Source: Ralstonia mannitolilytica (GTDB lineage: Bacteria; Pseudomonadota; Gammaproteobacteria; Burkholderiales; Burkholderiaceae). Taken from it: 64,000 bases of DNA. Both the position numbers and the translations under genes were made by a program. The notes beneath the pieces are model-generated. The model was given only the letters and a program-made list of their open reading frames with translations. It ran no database searches and was not told the DNA's origin. Below are positions 24,378 to 32,694 of the stretch, piece by piece. The stretch lies in NCBI RefSeq assembly GCF_905397375.1, contig NZ_CAJPVG010000001.1, positions 868,001-932,000 of the forward strand. The letters are read 5' to 3'. Within the stretch, counting starts at the first letter, position 1; every line of letters begins with the position of its first letter.

Positions 24378-26312
24378 ATGAGCACCTCCCTCTTGAATAT
24401 TGGCGCGACCGGCCTGCGGGTTGCCGATATCAACCTGCAGGTGACCGGCAACAACATTGCCAACGCCAACACCCCGGGCTATTCGCGCCAGGAAGCGGTG
24501 CAGACGGAAAACGTTCCGCTGTATGCAGGCGTCGGCTATCTGGGGCAGGGGGTCAATGTGACCACCGTCAAGCGGATCTACGACCAGTTCCTGACCGCCC
24601 AGGTGCAGAGCGGCCAGGCCGCCACGAGCGCGGCCGACCAGCTCAACAGCCTGGTGTCGGGCCTCAGCAAGTACATGTCCGACCCGAACAGCGGGTTGAG
24701 TTCGGCGTTGACGAGCTTCTTCAACGCGGCCGATGGCCTGGCCTCCAAGCCGTCGGACACCACGGCGCGCCAGGTCTTCCTGAACGCAGCCGCCAGCCTG
24801 CAAAGCCGCTTCAACTCGATTGCCGGCCAGATGAACGCGCTCAGCGGCCAGGTCAACACGCAGGTGCAGACCCAGATCAGCTCGGTCAACGGCACCGCGC
24901 AGCAGATCGCCGCCCTGAACGACCGGATCGCCAAGGCCGAAAGCTCGACCGGCCAGCCGGCCAACGACCTGCGTGACCAGCGCGACCAGCTCGTGCAGAC
25001 GCTCAACCAGTCGATCAAGGCCAGCGTGGTGCAGACCGGCGACGGTCAGTACAACATCTACGTGGGCAATGGCCAGGCGCTGGTGCAGGGCAACCAGAGC
25101 TATCAGTTGACGGCGGTGCCATCGCAGTACGACCCGACGCAGCTGTCGGTGGGCTACAAGAGCCCGGCTGGCGTCGTCAACATCGACGACAGCCAGCTGG
25201 GCGGCGGCGCGCTGGGCGGCCTGATGGAGTTCCGCAACAAGACGCTCATCCCGGCGCAGAACAGCCTGGGCCGCCTGGCCACCGCCGTGGCCGCCGACGT
25301 GAACGCGCAGAACAAGCTCGGCATGGACGCCAACGGCAAGATGGGCACGGACCTCTTCTCCGTGGCGGGCCCGAGCGTGGCCGCCAGTGCCAACAACACG
25401 GGCAGCGCCACGCTGACTGCCAGCATCACCAATGCCAATGCGGGGCAGGGTTACGACTACCAGATCAAGTACCAGGGCGGGGCCTACACCGTCTCGCACT
25501 ACCCGGACGGCTCCGGTGCCGTGACGGTGACGAGCTGGCCGACCACCATCGACGGCGTCACGCTGAACCTGTCGGGCACGATGAACAGCGGCGATTCGTT
25601 CCTCGTGCGCCCGACCGTCCAGGCTGCCTCGACGATGCAGACGCTGACCACGGACTATCACAACGTGGCGGCAGCGTCGCCGGTGGTGCTCACGCAGGGC
25701 AGCAACAACACCGGCAATGCGGCGGTGTCGTCCATCGGCGTGGACAGCACGTATGCCGGCGCACCGCTTGCCTCGCCGATCAGCCTGACGTACAGCTCGG
25801 CCGTGGGCGGCTCGCTTTCCGGCTTTCCGGGCAGCGTGACGGTGACAGTCAACGGCACGTCGACCACCTATACCGGCGGCACCGCGCCCTATACCCAAGG
25901 CGCCACGTACGCGTTCAACGGCGTGCAGCTGACGCTCTCGGGCACGCCTGGCAACGGCGACACGTTCTCCATCTCGGCCAACACCGCCAACAGCACCGAC
26001 AACGGCAATGCCAGCGCGCTGGCCAAGCTGCGCAATGCGAACCTGCTGGACGGCGGCACCACGTCGCTCGGCTCGGCGTGGAACAACCTCGTCACGCAAG
26101 TGGGCGTGCAGGCCAACCAGGCCAGCACGAACCTGACTTCGCAGAAGGCGTTGCTGGCGAGCTCGACGTCGCAGCAGCAGTCGGTCTCGGGGGTGAACCT
26201 CGATGACGAGGCGATGAACCTGATGAAGTACCAGCAGGCCTACCAGGCCGCCGCCAAGGTGATGCAGACGGCCAACGCGCTGTTCGATTCGCTGCTGTCG
26301 ATCGCCAACTGA
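24378..26312 (+). CDS. flgK: Hook-filament junction protein FlgK (HAP1)
   Basis: First junction protein between hook and filament; exported with FlgN. The protein has 644 residues, somewhat longer than enteric FlgK (about 550) because of extra Thr/Gly-rich central domains. The N-terminus reads SLLNIGATGLRVADINLQVT, then GNNIANANTPGYSRQEAVQT. The C-terminus has VSGVNLDDEAMNLMKYQQAY QAAAKVMQTANALFDSLLSI. The start is ATG at 24378. Followed after 70 bases by flgL. Confidence 0.96.
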   Translation: MSTSLLNIGATGLRVADINLQVTGNNIANANTPGYSRQEAVQTENVPLYAGVGYLGQGVNVTTVKRIYDQFLTAQVQSGQAATSAADQLNSLVSGLSKYMSDPNSGLSSALTSFFNAADGLASKPSDTTARQVFLNAAASLQSRFNSIAGQMNALSGQVNTQVQTQISSVNGTAQQIAALNDRIAKAESSTGQPANDLRDQRDQLVQTLNQSIKASVVQTGDGQYNIYVGNGQALVQGNQSYQLTAVPSQYDPTQLSVGYKSPAGVVNIDDSQLGGGALGGLMEFRNKTLIPAQNSLGRLATAVAADVNAQNKLGMDANGKMGTDLFSVAGPSVAASANNTGSATLTASITNANAGQGYDYQIKYQGGAYTVSHYPDGSGAVTVTSWPTTIDGVTLNLSGTMNSGDSFLVRPTVQAASTMQTLTTDYHNVAAASPVVLTQGSNNTGNAAVSSIGVDSTYAGAPLASPISLTYSSAVGGSLSGFPGSVTVTVNGTSTTYTGGTAPYTQGATYAFNGVQLTLSGTPGNGDTFSISANTANSTDNGNASALAKLRNANLLDGGTTSLGSAWNNLVTQVGVQANQASTNLTSQKALLASSTSQQQSVSGVNLDDEAMNLMKYQQAYQAAAKVMQTANALFDSLLSIAN

Positions 26313-26382
26313 CAGTCGCCGCCGACTGCAGAACCGCCCAGCCCTGCCGATAACGCACTAAAGCCTTCCGCCCGGACCGATC

Positions 26383-27342
26383 ATGCGAGTCAGTACCGCC
26401 CAGTTCTTCGCGCTGTCCAGCGCCTCGATGCAGAACACGCAGTCGAACCTGCTCACCTTGCAGCGGCAGATCTCCAGCGGCATCGCACTCGACAGCGCGG
26501 GCGACAACCCGACCGCCTATGGCCAGATGGTGCAACTGCAACAGACGCAGGACGCCAACGATCAGTACCAGGCCAACCGCGATGCCACCGATGCGCGCCT
26601 GACCAACGTGTCGTCTGCGCTCACCAACCTGGTCACCACGCTGCAGCAGGGCAAGCAGTCGCTGGTGAGCGCCAACACCACGCTGATGACCGATTCGCAG
26701 CGCATTGGCGTGCTGGCGCAGGTCAAGCAGCAGTATCAGCAGCTGCTGTCGATCGCCAACCAGCGCGATGCGTCGGGCGTGGCCCTCTTTGGCGGCGCCA
26801 ACGGCACGACCGACCCGTTTGTCAGCTCCGGCGGCAGCGTGCAGTACGTCGGCACCGGCCAGCCGCCCACCGTCCAGGTGTCGCAGAACATCTCGATGCC
26901 CACTTCGGTGTCGGGCGACGCGGTGTTCGTACGCATTGCCAACACGGACCCGGCCAACCCGAATACCAACCAGAGCATCTTCAAAACGTACGAGAACCTG
27001 ATCGCCGCGCTCTCCACGCCGATCAACCCCGCCACGCAGGCCACCGACGTCGCCAACCTGCAGAAGGCCGTGCAGACCGCACAGGGCAATCTGGACAACG
27101 CCTACCAGGTGGCGCTCCAGGCGCAGGTGACCGTGGGCACGCAGCAGGCGCAGATCACCACGCTCAACAGCAGCGGCTCGAATTACGGCGAGCAGTTGAA
27201 GGAGCAGATCGCCAAGCTGCAATCGGTGGACTACACCACCGCCATCTCGCAGTTCGCGCAGCAACAGGTGTCATTGCAGGCCGCGCAGAAGACGTTCACG
27301 GCGATGCAGGGCATGTCGCTGTTCCAGTACATCAATCCGTAG
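26383..27342 (+). CDS. flgL: Hook-filament junction protein FlgL (HAP3)
   Basis: Second junction protein, flagellin-like, 319 residues (family about 300-400). The N-terminal helix reads MRVSTAQFFALSSASMQNTQ SNLLTLQRQISSG. The C-terminal helix includes LQSVDYTTAISQFAQQQVSL and ends MSLFQYINP. Second gene of the flgKL unit. No clear terminator follows, and a membrane-protein gene begins 65 bases later on the same strand. Confidence 0.95.
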   Translation: MRVSTAQFFALSSASMQNTQSNLLTLQRQISSGIALDSAGDNPTAYGQMVQLQQTQDANDQYQANRDATDARLTNVSSALTNLVTTLQQGKQSLVSANTTLMTDSQRIGVLAQVKQQYQQLLSIANQRDASGVALFGGANGTTDPFVSSGGSVQYVGTGQPPTVQVSQNISMPTSVSGDAVFVRIANTDPANPNTNQSIFKTYENLIAALSTPINPATQATDVANLQKAVQTAQGNLDNAYQVALQAQVTVGTQQAQITTLNSSGSNYGEQLKEQIAKLQSVDYTTAISQFAQQQVSLQAAQKTFTAMQGMSLFQYINP

Positions 27343-27407
27343 TCGCCGCCGATGGGCAGGGTGGGGCGCGGCGTATCATGTCGCCTCTCCTGCCGCCAGG
27401 ATTGGGT

Positions 27408-28151
27408 ATGCCCATCCAGTATCTGCGACGCCTGACCAGCCCCAAGCGCTCCGACGACGCCAACCGGCGCCTCGGGCAATGCCTGGCCTTTGTCGCGGGC
27501 GCTGCCAACGCAGGTGGGTTTCTCGCCGTCAAGCAATACACGTCGCACATGTCGGGCATCGTTTCCGCGATGGCGGATGACCTCGTGCTCGGCAACATCG
27601 TTCTGGTGCTCGCCGGACTGGCTTCGCTGCTGGCGTTTCTCTGCGGTGCCGCCTGTACGGCTGTGCTGGTGAACTGGGGACGCCGGCGCAGCACCCAAAG
27701 CGAGTTTGCCCTGCCCCTGATGCTCGAAGCAGGTCTGCTGCTGCTCTTTGGCCTGATGGGCACGTCGCTTGGGCAATACCGGGTGGTGTTCGTGCCGGCC
27801 ACCGTGGCCCTGCTGTGCTTCCTGATGGGCTTGCAGAACGCCATCATCACCAAGATCTCGAAGGCGGAGATCCGCACCACGCACGTCACCGGCCTGGCCA
27901 CCGATATCGGCATCGAGATCGGCAAGGCGCTGTATTGGAACCACGGCCACCACAACCTGCCGGCCGTGGTCGCCAACCGGCCCAAGCTGTGGCTGCTCGC
28001 ATCGCTGCTGGCAATGTTCTTCGTGGGCGGCGTGGCCGGCGCGCTGGGGTTCAAGCACCTCGGCTATGCGGCAACGATTCCGCTGGCATCGATCCTGATG
28101 CTGCTGGCCGTGGTGCCGGTGGTGGACGATCTGGTGGCGCGCGGGCGGTAG
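27408..28151 (+). CDS. DUF1275 (YoaK-like) membrane protein
   Basis: Uncharacterised integral membrane protein of 247 residues with about six hydrophobic segments. Family features include an early Gly/Ala-rich segment (CLAFVAGAANAGGFLAVKQY TSHMSGIVS), LMGLQNAIITKISKAEIRTTHVTGLATDIG (first 20: LMGLQNAIITKISKAEIRTT), and HVTG followed by TDIGIEIG. Start 27408 (MPIQYLRRL) has AGGA upstream; an in-frame ATG at 27378 adds ten residues without a good site. The biochemical role of the family is unknown. Position between flgL and the pigment genes gives no functional hint. Confidence 0.85.
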   Translation: MPIQYLRRLTSPKRSDDANRRLGQCLAFVAGAANAGGFLAVKQYTSHMSGIVSAMADDLVLGNIVLVLAGLASLLAFLCGAACTAVLVNWGRRRSTQSEFALPLMLEAGLLLLFGLMGTSLGQYRVVFVPATVALLCFLMGLQNAIITKISKAEIRTTHVTGLATDIGIEIGKALYWNHGHHNLPAVVANRPKLWLLASLLAMFFVGGVAGALGFKHLGYAATIPLASILMLLAVVPVVDDLVARGR

Positions 28152-28294
28152 GCGCGCCGCTCAGCCCAATACCAGTCCGATCGCAACGGCTCAGCCGAGG
28201 ACGACCGGCCACGCGATGGCCGTTCCGGCGACCACGGTGCGCAGCCTGTCTGCGTCATCCGCCCGTGGGACGGCCGTTGGCGCGGGCCCGCATC

Positions 28295-29554
28295 TCAGGC
28301 CGCTTCGATTCTGCAGACTTCATGGAGTGTATTGAGCCGCCGTACCGGGTCGGCCACGAACGGATTCGTTTCATCCCACGCATAGCCGGCCAGGATCGCG
28401 CTGATCATGCGGCGGATGCCGGGCGAGTGCCGCGGGTGGAAGATGATGTCCTGAAGCTCGCCCGTGTACCAGCGGTCGACGAACGCGCGGAAGGTATTCA
28501 CGCCCTTGCGCAGCGGCTTGTCGTAGTCGGCGAGCCAGTCCACGGTTTCGCCATCGAGCTGGCGCAGCAGCACGCGCGTGGCGAGTTCTGCCGAGCGCAG
28601 CGCGATCGTCACGCCCGAGGAGAACACCGGGTCCAGGAACTCGCCCGCGTTGCCGAGCAGCGCATAGCCGGGCCCATACAGCCGCTCGACGTTGGCCGCA
28701 TAGCCGCCGATCTGCCGCACCGGCATCAGGAACGGCGCATCGCCGATCAGCGCGGCGATGTTGGGCTCTGCGCGGATGAGGCTGCGCAGCGTTGCTTCGC
28801 GCTGGGCTTCCGCCACATCGAGGAAGCCCGCCTCGGCCACGCAGCCGACCGACGAGCGCCCGTTGGCCAGCGGAATCATCCAGTACCAGACGTCGCGGCG
28901 CTCAGGGTGGACGGCCACGCAGATCTTGTCGCGGTCGGTGCTGCCGGCGGGCAGGGCGTCGCGCACATGCGTGAAGAGCGCCGCGCGCGTCGGCATGCCG
29001 GTCGGGGCTTCGAGGTTCAGCAGTCGCGGCAGCACGCGGCCGAAGCCGCTCGCATCGAGCACGAAACCGGCATGCACGGCATAGGCGTTGCCGGCTTCGT
29101 CCTCGACCTCCAGCACGGGAGCGTCGCCCGGCTGCATGGCGCGCACGGTGTGGCCGAAGCGCACTTCAGCGCCCTGGTCCGCCGCGCAGCGGATCAGCGT
29201 CTGGTCGAACACTGCGCGTTCGACCTGGTATGTGGTGCCCCAGCCGGCGGAATGCTTGTCGCGAAAGTCGAACGACGCATGCTTGTCGCCACGCACGAAA
29301 TACGCGCCGTTCTTGTATTGGAATCCGGCCTCGACCACGGCCTGCAGCATGCCCGCCTGCTCGAGGTACGCCATGCTTTGCGGCAACAGGCTTTCGCCGA
29401 TGGAGAAGCGCGGAAAATGCTGGCGCTCGAGCACCAGCGCGTTGCGCCCGGCCTGCCGCAGCAACGCCGCGGCCACCGCGCCGGACGGGCCCGCGCCGAT
29501 GATCGCGACGTCAACGTGTTCGTGCTGTTCGATGGGTTGTTGGGTGGAGAGCAT
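28295..29554 (-). CDS. Flavin-dependent halogenase-like FAD oxidoreductase of the aryl-polyene locus
   Basis: FAD enzyme of 419 residues in the halogenase/geranylgeranyl-reductase superfamily. Seen: the Rossmann loop VAIIGAGPSGAVAAALL near residue 16; GESLLPQS at 53; a lysine at 81 in GFQYKNGAYF, matching the catalytic lysine region of tryptophan- and carrier-protein halogenases; VLDASG at 165; and W-x-W-x-I-P at 223-228 (WYWMIP), the halogenase hallmark that suppresses monooxygenation. Inference: it may halogenate the aryl head group, as in xanthomonadins. Alternatively it is a hydroxylase. It is divergent from the methyltransferase gene. The start at 29554 lacks a strong ribosome site, so the true start could differ slightly. 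Confidence 0.75.
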   Translation of the reverse strand: MLSTQQPIEQHEHVDVAIIGAGPSGAVAAALLRQAGRNALVLERQHFPRFSIGESLLPQSMAYLEQAGMLQAVVEAGFQYKNGAYFVRGDKHASFDFRDKHSAGWGTTYQVERAVFDQTLIRCAADQGAEVRFGHTVRAMQPGDAPVLEVEDEAGNAYAVHAGFVLDASGFGRVLPRLLNLEAPTGMPTRAALFTHVRDALPAGSTDRDKICVAVHPERRDVWYWMIPLANGRSSVGCVAEAGFLDVAEAQREATLRSLIRAEPNIAALIGDAPFLMPVRQIGGYAANVERLYGPGYALLGNAGEFLDPVFSSGVTIALRSAELATRVLLRQLDGETVDWLADYDKPLRKGVNTFRAFVDRWYTGELQDIIFHPRHSPGIRRMISAILAGYAWDETNPFVADPVRRLNTLHEVCRIEAA

Positions 29555-29633
29555 TATCGTTGGTGAATATCGCTGTCTTTTGGCCGCTGGCCGCCGGCTA
29601 ATTAACGGGGGAGCTTACGTCGTACGTTCCGCT

Positions 29634-29663
29634 TTGAAAACCGGCATGCATTGTCGGTACAAT
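29634..29663 (+). promoter_or_regulatory. Sigma-70 promoter for the methyltransferase gene
   Basis: TTGAAA at 29634-29639 and TACAAT at 29658-29663 with an 18-base spacer lie 53 bases upstream of the methyltransferase ATG. Good match to the housekeeping consensus. The divergent halogenase-like gene must be served from the same 162-base gap. Confidence 0.65.
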
Positions 29664-29716
29664 GCGCCAGCCCTGGATACCCGCGCTGATTCAAGATCAA
29701 CGCCATTTCAATTCCT

Positions 29717-30445
29717 ATGGAAACCGCTTCAACGCCTGCGCATGTGGGTTCTTTTGTGCCCGAGACCGCATTCGGCATCTGGTTTCTGCGCACGTACACG
29801 TGGGAGCACCATGTCCTGCGCGTCGCCATTCGAGACCTTCAGCGCCTGATCACCACGCCGCTGCCGGCGGCACCGGTTCTGGTGGATGTCGGTTGCGGCC
29901 AGGGCATTTCGTTCCGGCTGCTCGAGCAAGCGTTTGCTCCCGCGCGCATCGTTGGGGTGGATTGCCACGCGCCATCGCTGGAGGCCGCGCGCCGGGCCGC
30001 CGATGCGCTGAGGGTGCCGGTCGATGTGCTCCATGGCGACTGTGCCGCGCTGCCGCTGCCCGATGCGTGCGCCGATATCGTGTTCTGTCATCAGACGTTC
30101 CATCATCTCGTCGAGCAGGAGCGCGCGCTCGCTGAATTCCGCCGCATCCTCAAACCGGGTGGCGTGCTGCTGTTTGCCGAATCGACCGACGCGTATATCA
30201 AATCGTGGGTGATTCGTTTGTTGTTCCGGCATCCGATGCATGTTCAGAAAAGCGCCGACGGTTATCTGCAAATGCTGCGTGCCGGTGGTTTTGAATTTGA
30301 ACAGCGCAATATCTCGCTGCCTTATCTGTGGTGGAGCCGGGCCACCGACTTCGGCCTGTTCGAACGCCTCGGCCTGCACCATCCGAAGCCAGGCAAGCGG
30401 CGCGAGACGCTCGTCAACGTCGCCGCCACCAAGCCTGCCGCCTGA
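29717..30445 (+). CDS. Class I SAM-dependent methyltransferase
   Basis: 242-residue methyltransferase with SAM motif I LVDVGCGQGISFRLLEQ (about 54-70), an acidic residue after strand 2 (IVGVDCHAPS), DIVFCHQTFHHL and the post-motif ILKPGGVLLFAE. It is typical of small-molecule methyltransferases (UbiE-like fold). Its place beside the halogenase-like gene and the polyene operon suggests O- or C-methylation of the aryl ring, as in E. coli-type aryl polyenes. It is the only plus-strand gene in the pigment locus. The substrate is inferred. Confidence 0.8.
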   Translation: METASTPAHVGSFVPETAFGIWFLRTYTWEHHVLRVAIRDLQRLITTPLPAAPVLVDVGCGQGISFRLLEQAFAPARIVGVDCHAPSLEAARRAADALRVPVDVLHGDCAALPLPDACADIVFCHQTFHHLVEQERALAEFRRILKPGGVLLFAESTDAYIKSWVIRLLFRHPMHVQKSADGYLQMLRAGGFEFEQRNISLPYLWWSRATDFGLFERLGLHHPKPGKRRETLVNVAATKPAA

Positions 30446-30447
30446 GC

Positions 30448-30476
30448 GTTGCGGGCCGAAGGCTTCGGCCTGCAAC
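30448..30476. terminator. Hairpin between convergent genes (possible bidirectional terminator)
   Basis: A 13-bp near-perfect stem (GTTGCGGGCCGAA / TTCGGCCTGCAAC) with a 3-base loop lies between the methyltransferase stop and the convergent small-protein gene. There is no strong T-run on either side, so it is only a candidate. Confidence 0.4.
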
Positions 30477-30489
30477 CGCGGTTGGCGTC

Positions 30490-30927
30490 TTACTTCTTCA
30501 GCGTCACGACCTCGCCCTTGAGGGCCACGCCCGACATGAGGGCGCCCGAGCCGCAGGTGAATTCCGTCGCGCTCTCGGTCAGGTTGTTCTTGTAGTTGCT
30601 CTTGATGTTGATGACCGCGTTGCCGCCCATCTGGCGCGCACGCTCCTGCAGCGCCAGCACGGCCGACAGGAACACGTACTGGCATGCGGCTTCATCGCTG
30701 CGCCCGACGCCGTTGGTCTTCTTGTTGGTCGCGATCTCGCCCATCGATTTGGCGACCGGCGCGTGATTCTGGCCCGCGAAGACCAGCGCGATGTCGCTGC
30801 CGACCTTGTCGGAGCCTTCGCTCTTGAGTGCCGCATCGATCGAATACGTGGCGACATCGTTGCGGGCCAGGGCGGCGCTGCTCATCGCGGCCAGGCACAC
30901 GGCGGCCAGCATCAGGTGACGTTTCAT
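30490..30927 (-). CDS. Secreted small protein, paralogue 1 (uncharacterised)
   Basis: 145 residues with a clear signal peptide (MKRHLMLAAVCLAAMSSAALA), so periplasmic or outer envelope. The mature protein begins RNDVATYSIDAALKS. It contains the motif GGNAVINIKS and two cysteines (EAACQYVF and EFTCGSG) that could form a disulfide. It resembles the next gene in layout, motif and cysteine spacing, so the two are tandem duplicates. Similar proteins are often mis-annotated as excinuclease ATPase subunits, but no nuclease feature is visible. AAGGAG precedes the ATG. Located at the downstream end of the pigment operon; role unknown. Confidence 0.7.
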   Translation of the reverse strand: MKRHLMLAAVCLAAMSSAALARNDVATYSIDAALKSEGSDKVGSDIALVFAGQNHAPVAKSMGEIATNKKTNGVGRSDEAACQYVFLSAVLALQERARQMGGNAVINIKSNYKNNLTESATEFTCGSGALMSGVALKGEVVTLKK

Positions 30928-30979
30928 TCCAGACTCCTTGTTGTCGGTATGGCGGGTTGAGGGAACGGGCGACGCACGA

Positions 30980-31411
30980 TTATTTCGAAGCTTCCACGGT
31001 GACCAGCTCGCCGCTCACACGCAGTGCCGCCGACACACCGCTGACGCCGCAGGTGTAGTTGCTCGGGTCGTTGCTCACGGTCGAGTGGAACCACGTCTTG
31101 ATGTTGATGACCGCATTGGCGCCACGGTCGTGCGCGGCATTGGCGAGCTGGCGCAGCGCGTCGGCCAGCGTGGCGTTGCAGATCTCGACCTCCGTGGCGG
31201 TCTTGCGCGCGGGGTGCGACGACTTGGTGACTTCTCCGAACGTGTTCACCACGGCCGGGTGCGGCTGGTTGCCGAAGTACAGCGCCACGCCGGGCGCGAA
31301 CTGCTGCGATTGCAGCACGGGCTGAAGCGGATACGTCATGACTTCGGTGCGCGCATGGGCAGCCTGGGCAAGCATCGCGGCGCATGCGGCCAGCAGCAGT
31401 TGGGTCTTCAT
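30980..31411 (-). CDS. Secreted small protein, paralogue 2 (uncharacterised)
   Basis: 143 residues with signal peptide MKTQLLLAACAAMLAQAAHA. The mature part shares with its neighbour the start xxVxTYxLxxxL, the central GANAVINIKTW, a cysteine before an Ala/Leu-rich helix (EICNATLADAL) and a second in NYTCGVSG. Start 31411 has GGGAGTG eight bases upstream; a more distal in-frame ATG at 31441 would add ten hydrophilic residues before the signal and is less likely. It is 26 bases after the ketosynthase stop, so probably the penultimate gene of the operon. Confidence 0.7.
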   Translation of the reverse strand: MKTQLLLAACAAMLAQAAHARTEVMTYPLQPVLQSQQFAPGVALYFGNQPHPAVVNTFGEVTKSSHPARKTATEVEICNATLADALRQLANAAHDRGANAVINIKTWFHSTVSNDPSNYTCGVSGVSAALRVSGELVTVEASK

Positions 31412-31437
31412 GAAGAGCACTCCCTGTGGTTGGTACG

Positions 31438-32694
31438 TCAAGAATCAAAGGCGCCGTTGACGGCGTCGAACATCAGCCCGGCGCAACTGCCGCCGAACCC
31501 GAATGAAATCGACAGCGCCCGCCCGATGCGCGCCGCGCGTGCCTGCCGCACCAGGGGCAGACCCGCGACGGCAGGGTCGGGCGTGTCGATGCCGGCCGAA
31601 CCGGCGATGAAGCCGTCGCGCATCATCAGCAAGGTATAGATGGCTTCGTGTGCGCCTGCTGCGCCCGGCGGGTGGCCGGTCAGGCCCTTGGTGGACGAGA
31701 ACGGCGGCACTTCAGCGCCAAACACGGATTGCAGCGCCAGCAGCTCTTCCGCGTCGCCCGCCGGGGTGGACGGGGCATGCGTGTTGATGTAGTCCGGCGG
31801 CGCGCCCGCCTCGGCAAGCGTGCTGCGCAGCGCGCGGGCGATGCCGTGCGCCCGCGGCGATACCATCGAGCCGACATCGGTGCTTTGTCCGAAACCCGTC
31901 AGCTCGGCATAGATGCGGGCGCCGCGTGCACGCGCATGGGCCAGCGATTCCAGTACCAGCATGCCGGCGCCGGACGCGAGCACGAAGCCGTCGCGCGCCA
32001 CGTCGTAGGGCCGGGATGCGCGCTCGGGCGCGTCGGCCGTGGCGTGCGAGAGCGCACCCATGGCGTCGAAGAACAGCGCGTAGCTGTCGTGCAGCTCCTC
32101 CGCGCCGCCAGCCAGCATGATGTCCTGCTGGCCCGAGCGGATCCACTGCGCCGCCTGGCCGATCGCCAATGCCGACGTGGTGCATGCAGACGACGGCGAG
32201 TAGCTGATGCCGCCCAGCTCGAACATCTGCGCAAGGTTGGCCGACACGGTGCTGCTCATGACCTGCGGCACGATGTAGGGCGAGGCGCGTTCCACGCCGC
32301 GCGTGCGGGCCACGTCCAGCGCCGCGTCGTAGGCCGCAAGCGCACCCGTGCCCGATCCGGCCACCACACCGGCGCGGCCCGATTGCAGGGCGGCGGCATC
32401 CAGGCCCGCATCGTCAATGGCCTTGCGCGCCGCGTGACACGCCAGGCGCGCGGTCTGGCCCATGAAGCGATCGAACTTGCGCGCAAACGGCGGTTCGTCG
32501 TCAATGGACGCAACACCGGCCACCTGGCTCGACAACCCGAGCGCCTGCCAGGCCGGTACGTGCGAGAGGCCGCAGCGCCCTTCGCGCAGGGCCGCCGAAA
32601 CCGCGTCGAGCGTATTGCCCAGGCACGACACGATGCCCAGGCCCGTCACGACCACACGTTCCTGCGCAGCGGGGGGGCGCGAAGCACTGGCCAT
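31438..32694 (-). CDS. Beta-ketoacyl-ACP synthase, FabB/FabF-like, last KS of the polyene operon
   Basis: Claisen-condensing enzyme of 418 residues. The catalytic triad is complete: nucleophile C171 (SSACTTSALA), H306 (NTHAPSTPAGD) and H341 with K336 (STKGLTGHPPGAAG). The first His motif reads THAPST rather than the usual THGTST, a small departure near the active site. The start overlaps the stop of the upstream KS (TGATG), so translation is coupled. Four KS-like genes sit in this operon; this one has no counterpart by position in the E. coli-type ape cluster. Its substrate is unknown. Confidence 0.88.
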   Translation of the reverse strand: MASASRPPAAQERVVVTGLGIVSCLGNTLDAVSAALREGRCGLSHVPAWQALGLSSQVAGVASIDDEPPFARKFDRFMGQTARLACHAARKAIDDAGLDAAALQSGRAGVVAGSGTGALAAYDAALDVARTRGVERASPYIVPQVMSSTVSANLAQMFELGGISYSPSSACTTSALAIGQAAQWIRSGQQDIMLAGGAEELHDSYALFFDAMGALSHATADAPERASRPYDVARDGFVLASGAGMLVLESLAHARARGARIYAELTGFGQSTDVGSMVSPRAHGIARALRSTLAEAGAPPDYINTHAPSTPAGDAEELLALQSVFGAEVPPFSSTKGLTGHPPGAAGAHEAIYTLLMMRDGFIAGSAGIDTPDPAVAGLPLVRQARAARIGRALSISFGFGGSCAGLMFDAVNGAFDS

